Under the pieces are notes generated by a model. The model did not search any database, was not told the origin of the DNA, and was given only the letters and a program-made list of their open reading frames with translations. This document shows positions 1 through 8,822 of a DNA stretch of 64,000 bases, piece by piece. Numbering within the stretch: the first letter of the stretch is position 1; each line of letters opens with the position of its first letter. This stretch comes from Pedobacter suwonensis (lineage in GTDB: Bacteria > Bacteroidota > Bacteroidia > Sphingobacteriales > Sphingobacteriaceae). The stretch lies in contig NZ_FOJM01000001.1 in the NCBI RefSeq assembly GCF_900111825.1, forward strand, positions 390,989 to 454,988, written 5' to 3'. The position numbers were made by a program, and so were the translations under genes.

Positions 1-64
1 CAGAATTTGCCCAGTCGAAGAAAGCCCATGAGCGTATGGTTTTCTTATTGTCTTTTTCTATCAT
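1..64 (-). CDS. UMF1-type MFS transporter, N-terminal fragment cut by window start
   Basis: Reading leftwards from an ATG at 62-64 gives 21 residues, beginning MIEKDNKKTIRSWAF and continuing F-D-W-A-N-S to the window edge. The R-S-W-A-F-(F/Y)-D-W-A-N-S sequence is the typical N-terminus of the UMF1/Atg22-like branch of the major facilitator superfamily, integral membrane permeases of uncertain substrate. Only the cytoplasmic start of helix 1 is visible, so function cannot be taken further. A -7 box lies upstream at 128-135. Confidence 0.75.
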   Translation of the reverse strand, partial: MIEKDNKKTIRSWAFFDWANS

Positions 65-127
65 TTATTTTTCGCTTCTAGGAAGACTGCGCTGATTGTT
101 TGAGGATATAGTTTAAATAGTTCATTA

Positions 128-135
128 CAAAACTA
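128..135 (-). promoter_or_regulatory. Probable -7 promoter box for the UMF1-type transporter
   Basis: The minus strand reads TAGTTTTG, a full match to the Bacteroidota -7 consensus TAnnTTTG. No TTG at the usual -33 distance was found, so this is a half-supported promoter. It would give a leader of about 55-60 bases for the gene starting at 64. The same box sequence stands in front of recQ. Confidence 0.45.
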
Positions 136-166
136 ATATTTTATTGCTAACTTGATAGGCATTTTT

Positions 167-208
167 CTCACATCTCACATCTCACATCTCACATCTCACC
201 TCTCACAT
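167..208. repeat. Tandem 7-bp repeat (CTCACAT) x6 overlapping the recQ stop
   Basis: Six consecutive heptamers CTCACAT run from 167 to 208; the fifth reads CTCACCT. The last copy contains the recQ stop codon (TCA at 203-205 on this strand) and part of its final Met codon, so the array begins at the very end of the coding region and extends into the 3' untranslated region. Slippage would change only the trailer. Region 65-202 otherwise holds the UMF1 promoter and no gene. Confidence 0.85.
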
Positions 209-2101
209 CTCCAAATAATACTTCTTCCCATCAGTTTTAATTTTCCCTGCATCCAGTAACTCTCTTATAGCATCAATTCTATCTGTTTCTGTGCCATTTT
301 TAATATGACTAACCAAATCATCAAGGCTGAGCGTTTGTTGTTGGAGCAAAGAAATAATCTCATAATCGATTTCTTCACGTTCAGATTGGTGGTTTTCGGC
401 TTTCTTTTCAGCCAGACAAACATCGCAGACACCACACTTTTTGGTATGATGTTCGTCAAAGTAATTAAGCAATTGAATGCTTCTGCACAAATTGGATGAG
501 GCATAAGCTACCACCGCATTGATCTGCTTGTGTAAAATCTCTTTTCTCAGTTCCAGGTATTTTACATCCAGATCAAAGTGATCCATATCTACCCTCGGTC
601 TAATATACTGCAACTGCGGTTGATCTGTTTGCTGGATATAGGTAAGCAATTCAATGGTCTGCAATTTATTCAGCAAAGCAATAATATCATTATAAGATAA
701 ACCTGTTCTCTTGGCTAAATCCGCTTCATTAATTTTAACGAAACCATCAAAAGCGCCTCCATAAGAGCGTAAAATGGTCTTTATTATTCCATCATAAGCC
801 TTATTTTCAATCTGGAAACGATAAACATCCTCATGGCCGGCAATAAACATTATCCTGGAAGGTAAAAAAACACTTTCAGAAAAGGTAAGATAGCCATCAT
901 GTTCTAAAAACTTTAGTGCAGAAATTGTTTTTAAAACATTTACATTAAACCGTTTGCAAAAATCAGCGATATCGAATGGAAAGGTTAAACCTTCACCCGC
1001 TCCAAATGCCAGTTGAAAATAGTTGCCGAGATAATGATAGGTTTTTCTGATTTCATCTGGCGAGGGAAAGCTATCCAAATATCGCGACTCCAGGCCCATG
1101 ATGTCGGATCGATTGGCCAATAAAACGGCGTAACTTCTTTTTTCATCACGACCTGCCCTGCCTGCCTCCTGGTAATAAGCCTCCAAACTTTCAGGCAAAT
1201 CCAGATGCACCACAAAACGAACATCTGCTTTATCAATACCCATACCGAAAGCGTTAGTAGCCACCATGATCCGGGTTTTATTATTCTTCCATTCTTCCTG
1301 CTTCAGAAAGCGTACATCGCGTTCCAGTCCGGCATGGTAAAAATCGGCTTTAATTCCGTTCCGGTTGATAAAATTGGCCACCTCTGCAGTTTCCCGTCGG
1401 TTGCGAACATACACTAAACCTGTACCTTTAACATTTTTACAGATATTGATCAGCTTTTTGTATTTATCCTCATGATCAACAACCACATAACTTAAATTAT
1501 CCCTGGCGAAGCTTTTTACAAAGACCTGTGGATCTTTCATTTCCAGTTTTTCTACAATATCCTCCCGCACAAATTCAGTAGCGGTTGCAGTAAGCGCTAA
1601 AACCGGGATACCTCGTAAGATTTCGCGCAGTTTGGATAGCTGAAGATATGGCGGGCGAAAATCGTAACCCCATTGCGAAATACAGTGTGCTTCATCAACC
1701 GCAATGAGGTTAACATTCATGTAAGAAATCCTGACCTGAACCAATTCTGAAAGCAATCTTTCTGGCGAAAGGTACAGGAATTTAACCTTGCCATAAATAC
1801 AGTTATCCAGCAAAATATCGATTTCGCGTTTACCCATACCTGCATAAATGGCAATGGCCTCAATCCCTTTCGATTTCAGGTTTTCTACCTGATCTTTCAT
1901 CAGGGCAATTAGTGGAGAAACCACGATACAGATTCCCTCCTTCACCAATACCGGCACCTGAAAACAGATTGATTTACCACCTCCTGTTGGTAAAAGCGCT
2001 AAAGTATCTTTTCCCTCCAAAACCGAAGCAATAATCTCTTCCTGTAGTGGCCTAAAAGCCTGGTGCCCCCAATATTTTTGTAAAATCTCTATTGCTGTCA
2101 T
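203..2101 (-). CDS. recQ: ATP-dependent DNA helicase, RecQ family
   Basis: A 632-residue superfamily 2 helicase that unwinds DNA 3'-5' during recombination and fork repair. Visible in order: Walker A TGGGKS (residues 39-44), DEAH box (136-139) followed by the RecQ aromatic-rich loop (CISQWGYDFRPPY), the helicase C domain with Y-H-A-G-L and the motif VI region Q-E-A-G-R-A-G-R-D, then a zinc-binding stretch ending C-G-V-C-D-V-C and a winged-helix-like tail. No HRDC domain is apparent, so it is shorter at the C-terminus than E. coli-type RecQ. ATG start; a TAGTTTTG -7 box on the minus strand lies at 2115-2122. It stands alone with no obvious operon partner. Confidence 0.93.
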   Translation of the reverse strand: MTAIEILQKYWGHQAFRPLQEEIIASVLEGKDTLALLPTGGGKSICFQVPVLVKEGICIVVSPLIALMKDQVENLKSKGIEAIAIYAGMGKREIDILLDNCIYGKVKFLYLSPERLLSELVQVRISYMNVNLIAVDEAHCISQWGYDFRPPYLQLSKLREILRGIPVLALTATATEFVREDIVEKLEMKDPQVFVKSFARDNLSYVVVDHEDKYKKLINICKNVKGTGLVYVRNRRETAEVANFINRNGIKADFYHAGLERDVRFLKQEEWKNNKTRIMVATNAFGMGIDKADVRFVVHLDLPESLEAYYQEAGRAGRDEKRSYAVLLANRSDIMGLESRYLDSFPSPDEIRKTYHYLGNYFQLAFGAGEGLTFPFDIADFCKRFNVNVLKTISALKFLEHDGYLTFSESVFLPSRIMFIAGHEDVYRFQIENKAYDGIIKTILRSYGGAFDGFVKINEADLAKRTGLSYNDIIALLNKLQTIELLTYIQQTDQPQLQYIRPRVDMDHFDLDVKYLELRKEILHKQINAVVAYASSNLCRSIQLLNYFDEHHTKKCGVCDVCLAEKKAENHQSEREEIDYEIISLLQQQTLSLDDLVSHIKNGTETDRIDAIRELLDAGKIKTDGKKYYLEM

Positions 2102-2114
2102 AAATCGGCGGTAT

Positions 2115-2122
2115 CAAAACTA
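2115..2122 (-). promoter_or_regulatory. Probable -7 box for recQ
   Basis: The minus strand reads TAGTTTTG, a full TAnnTTTG match, 13 bases before the recQ ATG. No convincing -33 TTG is seen. This predicts a very short leader. Confidence 0.45.
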
Positions 2123-2260
2123 TACATTTAATCTAAAATCGCCACCTATTATTGTTGGAAATTGAAAAAATCATCTATAGGAAAGATTATTAACTTTGCT
2201 AAATAAGAAGGATTAAATGTTAGACACGCAGTTTGCAGGTTATTCCCTTTTTCTTAATTT

Positions 2261-2326
2261 CGTCACCATGAATTTATTTCAGGGTCTGAATAGAGGGAAA
2301 GATGCTGAAATAAATTCAGCATGACG
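2261..2326. repeat. REP-like intergenic palindrome
   Basis: The left arm at 2261-2285 (CGTCACCATGAATTTATTTC...) is an imperfect inverted copy of the right arm at 2301-2326 (GATGCTGAAATAAATTCAGC followed by ATGACG). The right arm also contains its own small hairpin, GCTGAA/TTCAGC (2304-2319). Degraded relatives of this GATGCTGAA...TTCAGCATGACG element recur in other intergenic regions of the window. The 2102-2465 gap holds this element, the recQ promoter and an isolated TAACTTTG box at 2191-2198 facing the next gene, and no supported gene. Confidence 0.6.
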
Positions 2327-2465
2327 ACACGATTAAACTGCGTTTTTTTATTTAAATGTAGGTGTAAAAACCATTCAAATTTTCAGCAGTGCTTAAATAG
2401 ATACATTTTTAAAAAATGTTTCAAAAAAAAACACACGAATTGTTCAAATAACCATCCAATATATA

Positions 2466-5400
2466 ATGAAACACCTTTATTTTCTAACCGCTCTTTCGCT
2501 ATTGTTTTTCAGTGCTAATGCCCAGGAAAAAAAGTGGGACATTGAAAAATACCAGGGAACAACCAAAAATTTCACTTTAAATACGGATGAAGGTACCTGG
2601 ATGAACCTGGATGTAAGTCCCGACGGGCAGGAAATTGTTTTTGATTTATTAGGCGATATTTACGCAATGCCAATTACAGGTGGCGTTGCCAAATTAATTA
2701 GCGGAGGTATTGCCTGGGATGTTCAGCCGCGCTTTAGCCCTAATGGAAAATACATTTCTTACACCAGCGACAAAAGTGGTGGAGATAACATCTGGATCAT
2801 GAACCGGGATGGTTCTGGTAAAAAACAAATTACCAAAGAAAGCTTTAGGTTATTGAACAATGCCACCTGGATGCCAAATAGCGAATATATTATTGCGCGT
2901 AAGCATTTTACAGCAAGCCGTTCGCTAGGCGCAGGCGAAATGTGGATGTATAGCATAAATGGTGGTGATGGCCTGCAGTTAACGAAGCGTAAAAATGGTC
3001 AGCAAGATGCCGGCGAGCCAAATGTTTCGCCAGATGGCCGTTATGTTTACTTTAGTGAAGATGTGAGTCCGGGACCTAATTTCGAATACAGTAAAGACCC
3101 TAACGGAACCATTTATGCCATTCGTCAACTCGATTTAACAACAGGTAAATTAAATACATTGATTGATGAACAGGGCGGTGCTTGTCGCCCGCAGGTTTCT
3201 CCTGACGGAAATTTAATTGCTTTTGTAAAACGCGTAAGGCTAAAGTCTACCTTATATGTTCAGAACCTTAAAACAGGAGAAGAGTGGCCAATAAATGAAG
3301 ATTTATCGCATGATCAGCAGGAAACATGGGCCATTTTTGGGGTTTATCCAAACTTTGCCTGGACACCAGATAGCAAAAGCATTGTTTTTTATGCAAAAGG
3401 AAAAATCAGAAAAACGGAAATTGGTACCTTGATCAACACCACCATACCTTTTCAGGCAAATACGATCCAAACCGTACAAAAAGCATTACATTTTGAGCAG
3501 CAGGTTTTCAATAATGAATTTTCGGCAAAAATGTTAAGGCAGTTAACCACCTCGCCCGATGGCAAAACAGTTGTTTTTAATGCAGCAGGGTACCTTTACA
3601 AACAGGAACTGCCTACTGGAATACCGGAAAGGTTGACCAACGGACTGGATTTTGAATTCGAACCGGCCTTTAGTCCTGACGGAAAATACGTTGTTTATAC
3701 TACCTGGAGCGACGAGCTACGTGGAGCAATAAAACGGACGGATCTAAAATCGGGAAAAACCATTATGCTAACAGATGAAAAAGGGTTTTATTACTCACCG
3801 CAATATTCTACTAAAGGAGATAAAATCGTTTTCAGAAAAGGAAGCGGAAACGATGTTTTAGGCTATAATTTTGGCCGTGGCACAGGTATTTTTCTTATGC
3901 AAGCCAATGGTGGGGCCAAAACTTTAATTTCGGATAATGGAATCCGTCCGCAGTTTAACAATACCGATACCCGCATCTATTTCCAGAGTTATGCTGACGG
4001 GAAAAAAGCACTAAAGAGTATTGACCTTAACGGAGCAAATGAAAGAATTCATTTCACTTCTCAATATGCAAACCAGTTTGTGATTAGTCCAGACAATAAA
4101 TGGCTGGCGTTTAATGAATTATTCAATATTTATATCACACCGATGATTAGCATTGGTACAGCACAGGAAGCCTCTGCAGGCAATAAGGCTATCCCTGTTA
4201 CCAAAGTGACTACAGATGGCGGAACCTATATTCAATGGAGTGCTGACAGCAAAAACCTGCACTGGACATTAGGCCCAAAGTATTTTACCATCGACGTAAA
4301 TAGTGCCTTCAATTTTGACGGAGCTACCCCCAAAACTGAGGCTTCTGCCATTGATATTAACCTCGTATTGAAATCTGATGTTCCTAGGGGGATACTGGCA
4401 TTTAAAGGAGCAAGGATTATTTCGATGAAAGGCGATGAAGTGATTGAAAACGGCACCATCGTTATAGATGGAAATAAAATTACAGCGATAGGAAAAGCAG
4501 ATGTGGTAACTATCCCGGCTAATGCCAAAACTATTGATGTTAATGGCAAAACAATCATGCCGGGCATTGTTGATGTTCATGCCCACTTAAGGACGAGTCC
4601 GGATGGAATAACGCCACAGAGCGACTGGAGTTATATGGCCAACCTGGCTTTTGGAGTAACCACTTCGCACGATCCATCAAGCAATACCGAAATGGTTTTT
4701 AGCCAGAGTGAAATGCTTAAGGCTGGTAGAATGGTTGGTCCGCGGGTTTATTCTACAGGGTCTATTTTGTATGGTGCAGATGGTGATTTTAAAGTGGTGA
4801 TTAATAGTTTGGATGATGCATTGGCTCACCTGCGCCGTTTAAAGGCGGTAGGTGCATTTTCAGTTAAATCATATAATCAACCACGTAGAGAGCAGCGTCA
4901 ACAGATCCTGGAAGCGGCCCGTCAGCTCAAAATGGAAGTCGTACCCGAAGGTGGTTCTACATTTTTTACGAACATGAATATGGTTGCAGATGGACATACC
5001 GGCATTGAGCACAGTATACCGGTTTTGCCAGTCTATAAAGATGTTACTACCCTTTGGAACAACACGGAAGTAGCCTACACCCCTACGTTAATTGTAGCTT
5101 ATGGTGGTCAATGGGGCGAAAATTACTGGTATGACAGGACCAACGTTTGGGAAAACGAAAAACTAATGACTTACACGCCACGTTCAATTATCGATGCACG
5201 GGCAAGACGCAGAACCACCTCTGAATATAGCGATTATAACCACATCGAGGTTGCTAAGGCCACCAAACAAATTGCTGATGGCGGCACCAGGGTTAACCTG
5301 GGCGCACATGGGCAGATTCAGGGTTTGGGAGCACACTGGGAGCTGTGGATGCTGGTTCAGGGGGGCTTTAGTCCGCTGCAGGCCATTAGGGCGGCAACTT

Positions 5401-5693
5401 TAAATGGCGCAGGCTATTTGGGCATGAACAAAGAAATCGGTTCATTAGAAGTAGGTAAACTGGCAGATATGGTCATTATGGATGCCAATCCTTTGGATGA
5501 TATCCGGAACTCTGAAAAAATCAAATATGTGATGATTAATGGCCGGCTTTACGATAGCGCTACCTTAAACGAAGTAGGAACCAGAGAAAAATTAAGAGCT
5601 AAGCTGTGGTTCGAGAATGCAAAAGGAAATGGTTACATTATTCCAAATGGAGAATCAGAAACCTGGACTTTTACGGTTCCACATTGTGATTAA
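2466..5693 (+). CDS. Secreted PD40 beta-propeller / amidohydrolase fusion protein
   Basis: A 1075-residue exported protein with signal peptide MKHLYFLTALSLLFFSANAQ. The first two thirds are repeated TolB/WD40-like beta-propeller blades with recurring S-P-D/N-G-K-Y-(I/V) motifs (for example SPNGKYISYTSD, SPDGRYVYFSED, SPDGKYVVYTT). From about residue 640 it becomes an amidohydrolase: a strand ending G-I-V-D-V-H-A-H places metal ligands at H705 and H707, with further His in GHTGIEHS and an imidazolonepropionase-like C-terminal end (G-S-L-E-V-G-K-L-A-D-M-V-I-M-D). Known relatives act on imide, amide or peptide bonds; the substrate is not predictable. It is probably periplasmic. No operon partner is visible; a hairpin follows the stop. 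Confidence 0.88.
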   Translation: MKHLYFLTALSLLFFSANAQEKKWDIEKYQGTTKNFTLNTDEGTWMNLDVSPDGQEIVFDLLGDIYAMPITGGVAKLISGGIAWDVQPRFSPNGKYISYTSDKSGGDNIWIMNRDGSGKKQITKESFRLLNNATWMPNSEYIIARKHFTASRSLGAGEMWMYSINGGDGLQLTKRKNGQQDAGEPNVSPDGRYVYFSEDVSPGPNFEYSKDPNGTIYAIRQLDLTTGKLNTLIDEQGGACRPQVSPDGNLIAFVKRVRLKSTLYVQNLKTGEEWPINEDLSHDQQETWAIFGVYPNFAWTPDSKSIVFYAKGKIRKTEIGTLINTTIPFQANTIQTVQKALHFEQQVFNNEFSAKMLRQLTTSPDGKTVVFNAAGYLYKQELPTGIPERLTNGLDFEFEPAFSPDGKYVVYTTWSDELRGAIKRTDLKSGKTIMLTDEKGFYYSPQYSTKGDKIVFRKGSGNDVLGYNFGRGTGIFLMQANGGAKTLISDNGIRPQFNNTDTRIYFQSYADGKKALKSIDLNGANERIHFTSQYANQFVISPDNKWLAFNELFNIYITPMISIGTAQEASAGNKAIPVTKVTTDGGTYIQWSADSKNLHWTLGPKYFTIDVNSAFNFDGATPKTEASAIDINLVLKSDVPRGILAFKGARIISMKGDEVIENGTIVIDGNKITAIGKADVVTIPANAKTIDVNGKTIMPGIVDVHAHLRTSPDGITPQSDWSYMANLAFGVTTSHDPSSNTEMVFSQSEMLKAGRMVGPRVYSTGSILYGADGDFKVVINSLDDALAHLRRLKAVGAFSVKSYNQPRREQRQQILEAARQLKMEVVPEGGSTFFTNMNMVADGHTGIEHSIPVLPVYKDVTTLWNNTEVAYTPTLIVAYGGQWGENYWYDRTNVWENEKLMTYTPRSIIDARARRRTTSEYSDYNHIEVAKATKQIADGGTRVNLGAHGQIQGLGAHWELWMLVQGGFSPLQAIRAATLNGAGYLGMNKEIGSLEVGKLADMVIMDANPLDDIRNSEKIKYVMINGRLYDSATLNEVGTREKLRAKLWFENAKGNGYIIPNGESETWTFTVPHCD

Positions 5694-5730
5694 TCAATTA
5701 GTATCTGTAATATCTAATTAAATAATATAA

Positions 5731-5763
5731 GATGCATATCATCATCAAATGATGATGGGCATC
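5731..5763. terminator. Stem-loop downstream of the amidohydrolase gene
   Basis: GATGC (5731-5735) pairs with GCATC (5759-5763), and CATCATC (5740-5746) with GATGATG (5751-5757), around an AAAT loop and a small bulge. There is no T-run on the plus strand, so it may protect the 3' end of the mRNA rather than terminate intrinsically. Confidence 0.4.
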
Positions 5764-5837
5764 TATGATCAAGAAATAACAAACGAACTGTTAACCGTAG
5801 TTGCATAGTATATGTTATTAGACTAATAAATACCGAT

Positions 5838-6101
5838 ATGAAACCGAACAAGCTCTATAGTATAGCGTCAATTATATTCTTAATCTTAAGCATAGCGGTA
5901 TTCTCTTACAGCGGATATTACATTTTAGGCATTCAGACTGTAAACCTGTTTTTAGCACTAATTGCAATGGCCTATATCACCGCGTTTATATCGGTAATGA
6001 AAAACAGAAAATCGGTTATTTCGTGGTTGCTTTTAATCGTAAATTCAATCGTACTCATTTGCATCATTTACTTTTTGACGCACTTTAAAATGAAGATGTA
6101 G
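5838..6101 (+). CDS. Small three-helix membrane protein, unknown function
   Basis: An 87-residue protein I do not recognise. It has three hydrophobic segments (about residues 7-29, 33-51 and 60-80), with positive residues in the loops (MKNRKS) and at both ends, consistent with a small integral inner-membrane protein. ATG start; no clear ribosome binding site, which is normal for this phylum. It stands alone between the amidohydrolase and a convergent radical SAM gene. It is short, but the clean alternation of hydrophobic and charged segments argues that it is translated. Confidence 0.6.
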   Translation: MKPNKLYSIASIIFLILSIAVFSYSGYYILGIQTVNLFLALIAMAYITAFISVMKNRKSVISWLLLIVNSIVLICIIYFLTHFKMKM

Positions 6102-6182
6102 TAAGAATAATGTTTGCGCTCGTTTTTAACGGGTGCATGTCTCGAAATGAGAAATTCAATAATAGCAATAGAATTAAAGTTG

Positions 6183-6369
6183 GCGATGTCGTCATGCTCA
6201 GCTTGACTGGGCATCTTAATGCTTTGTATGGACTTATTTAGTTGCCGTTCTATCTCATTAAGATTCCCGTTTTCACGGGAATGTCGCCCTTTCAAAATAT
6301 TATTCTGCCAAAATCTCCAAAATCATTTCTGATGACAGCCTCATTTTACGCTCGTTGGCAAACGAGCGT
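6183..6369. repeat. Intergenic hairpin cluster between convergent genes
   Basis: The 6102-6405 gap has no supported gene. It holds a decayed REP-like sequence near 6183-6215 (GTCATGCTCAGC...GGGCATC), a perfect hairpin ATTCCCGT/ACGGGAAT (6263-6270 with 6275-6282) and a second perfect hairpin ACGCTCGTT/AACGAGCGT (6348-6356 with 6361-6369). The last may act as a terminator between the small membrane protein gene and the radical SAM gene. Confidence 0.55.
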
Positions 6370-6405
6370 CAGCATTTAATGCTAAGAAGTTTACAATTAA
6401 ACAAT

Positions 6406-8616
6406 TTACAATACCAGTAAACCGTATGCTCTTAATGTATTGATTGGTTTAGAATACCAGAAAAGTTCAAAATTCTCCATTTCCTGTTCAAAATCTGCTT
6501 TAACTTCCTGAAAAGTATATACTTTTTCATTCCAGACCGAAATTTTATTCAAAATGGCAGTTAACCACTCGCCTTCCTTTTTATTCGTCTGAATGGCAAA
6601 AGTTTCCTTTTTACCATGAAAGGTAAGCGACGCCATTTCCCATGTATTTCCTTTTTTTGATTTCGTAAAATAATCAGCAAAGGGCTTTCCTCCTATCCAT
6701 ATTACTTTTGCAGTCGGTTTAGTGGTAAACTGATCACTGTCAATCAATGCCTTTTCGATAAAATTAGCAGGAATTTTTGTTCTCGGGATTTTAAAATCGA
6801 ACCAATCCTGCAATTCGTAATCAAAACAGATACCATGCATAAAATTGAACAGCGATTTTTTTAGCCCATAACTGAATTTATCGTGATCGATCCCGGTTTT
6901 ATCGGTATAACTGATGTCGTTATTGGCAAAAGTTCCGATAACTTCAGTATCTTTTACTACGCCGAATTTTTCAGGATACATCCCGACAGGGCTATGCGCC
7001 GTCATGGCAAACTGGTGCCAAAAGCCTGATTGTAATATTCCAGCTTCAAACAATTGCCGCACCATCTCTAAACTATCTATCGTTTCCTGTATGGTTTGCG
7101 TAGGATATCCGTACATCAGATAAGCATGGACCATAATCCCTGCTTCGGTAAAATTACGGGTAACCTTTGCTACCTGTTCTACTGTTACGCCTTTATCAAT
7201 CAGTTTTAACAAACGATCAGAGGCGACCTCCAATCCTCCCGAAACCGCAATACAGCCTGAGGCCTTTAACAACAAACATAAATCCTGCGTAAAACTTTTC
7301 TCAAACCGGATATTCGTCCACCAGGTAACCGCTAATTTCCTTCTGATAATTTCCAAAGCGACTTCGCGCATTAATGCCGGTGGTGCCGCCTCGTCTACAA
7401 AATGAAACCCATTCTGTCCGGTTTTAGCATATAAATCCTCAATACGGTCAACAATTAACCTGGCTGCAACGGGTTCATAAACCTTAATGTAATCGAGTGA
7501 GATATCACAAAAAGTACATTTGCCCCAGTAACAGCCATGGGCCATGGTGAGCTTGTTCCAGCGTCCATCACTCCACATACGGTGCATCGGGTTCACAATT
7601 TCGATTACCGAGATGTATTGATCCAAAAGCAAACCTGTATAATCTGGCGTGCCTACATCAGCCTGTTTATAATCGTTCCTGAAAGCATCATTGCGATAAA
7701 CAACTTCACCCTTTTCGAGCAAAAAAGTTCTTTTATAAAGGTGGGCTTCTGTTGGAATAGGGTGCGTAATATTATGATATAATAATTCGATAGGCAACTC
7801 GCCATCATCCAAAGTAATGTAATCGAAAAATTCAAAAACCCGAACATCTGATAACGATCTTAATTCGGTATTGGGAAAACCACCACCCATTGAAATTTTA
7901 ATTTCGGGATGATTGGCCTTTATCCATTGTGCACAGCGAAAAGCACTGTATAGGTTGCCGGGAAAAGGAACAGAAATCAGGAATAGTTTAGGCTGAACTG
8001 TTTCAATTTTATCCTTTAAAACTGATATTAAGATCTGATCAATGTAAGTGGGTTCCTTTGATAACGCGTTATATAACTCGTCAAAAGAATTTGCGCTTCT
8101 GCCCAGCCGTTCAGCATAACGGCTAAAACCAAAATTTTCGTCGACGCATTCTACAATGTAATCAGATATGTCTTCCAGGTAAAGCGTGGCCAGATGTTTT
8201 GCTTTATCCTGCGTACCCATCGCCCCAAAAGCCCAATCTAATTCTTCCAACTGTAAAAAACGGAAAGCCTGTGGCAAAAAATCATCGCTGCAGATCTGTA
8301 AGGCCAATGTAGGGTTCTTGCCCTGTAAAAACGCAATTACGGCATCAATGGTTTTTAAATATTCATCCTGTAAAGCGAAGATTCGTTTGGCGTTGTCACT
8401 TATGTGTTTCTTATTATCTACATTACGTTCAGTGTGACGGAACAAATCTTGCAGTCCCTTTTTAGAAAACAGCTCTAGAATGACTTCAATTCCTAAATCG
8501 GCCTGTGTAGCACTGATATTTTTGGTGTTCAAAAAACCTTTTATATACGCCGTTGCCGGATATGGAGTATTCAGTTGGGTAAAAGGTGGCGTAATGGCAA
8601 AGATTTCGGTTTTCAA
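6406..8616 (-). CDS. B12-binding-domain radical SAM protein, noncanonical cysteine spacing
   Basis: A 736-residue protein combining an N-terminal cobalamin-binding-like half (about residues 170-330, including an S-M-G-G-G-F-P-N segment) with a radical SAM core. The iron-sulfur cysteines are in G-C-Y-W-G-K-C-T-F-C: C362, C367 and C370, a CX4CX2C spacing instead of the usual CX3CX2C. Downstream motifs fit a TIM-barrel radical SAM fold (V-S-G-G-L-E-V-A-S-D-R-L-L; Y-G-Y-P-T-Q-T). The C-terminal 150 residues are not recognisable. Such proteins catalyse methylations or other radical reactions; the substrate is unknown and no pathway genes adjoin. ATG start, with a -7 box upstream. Confidence 0.85.
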   Translation of the reverse strand: MKTEIFAITPPFTQLNTPYPATAYIKGFLNTKNISATQADLGIEVILELFSKKGLQDLFRHTERNVDNKKHISDNAKRIFALQDEYLKTIDAVIAFLQGKNPTLALQICSDDFLPQAFRFLQLEELDWAFGAMGTQDKAKHLATLYLEDISDYIVECVDENFGFSRYAERLGRSANSFDELYNALSKEPTYIDQILISVLKDKIETVQPKLFLISVPFPGNLYSAFRCAQWIKANHPEIKISMGGGFPNTELRSLSDVRVFEFFDYITLDDGELPIELLYHNITHPIPTEAHLYKRTFLLEKGEVVYRNDAFRNDYKQADVGTPDYTGLLLDQYISVIEIVNPMHRMWSDGRWNKLTMAHGCYWGKCTFCDISLDYIKVYEPVAARLIVDRIEDLYAKTGQNGFHFVDEAAPPALMREVALEIIRRKLAVTWWTNIRFEKSFTQDLCLLLKASGCIAVSGGLEVASDRLLKLIDKGVTVEQVAKVTRNFTEAGIMVHAYLMYGYPTQTIQETIDSLEMVRQLFEAGILQSGFWHQFAMTAHSPVGMYPEKFGVVKDTEVIGTFANNDISYTDKTGIDHDKFSYGLKKSLFNFMHGICFDYELQDWFDFKIPRTKIPANFIEKALIDSDQFTTKPTAKVIWIGGKPFADYFTKSKKGNTWEMASLTFHGKKETFAIQTNKKEGEWLTAILNKISVWNEKVYTFQEVKADFEQEMENFELFWYSKPINTLRAYGLLVL

Positions 8617-8633
8617 AAGGAATTGTTTTTCTG

Positions 8634-8641
8634 CAAAAGTA
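8634..8641 (-). promoter_or_regulatory. Probable -7 box for the radical SAM gene
   Basis: The minus strand reads TACTTTTG, a full TAnnTTTG match, 17 bases before the ATG at 8616. No TTG at -33. Just upstream lies a perfect 12-bp palindrome, CTAGCGCGCTAG (8678-8689), a possible operator. Confidence 0.45.
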
Positions 8642-8822
8642 CATGATTTCCGGAAGTTTATTGTTGTAATTTTAAGACTAGCGCGCTAGCGAATAATGAA
8701 CTCCAATTAATTTCTCGCGTTTTTGTGATGGCGTAACCTACTAATTGCCTTTAAACTTAATAATAAACTAAAAGCCAGATTAACACGTTTTATAATTACA
8801 TCAACACCTTTTTTCCACCTGG

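Noticed and set aside
6068..6295. Minus-strand frame of 75 codons containing S-R-E-N-G-N-L
   Set aside because: This is the usual translation product of intergenic hairpin repeats, not a gene.
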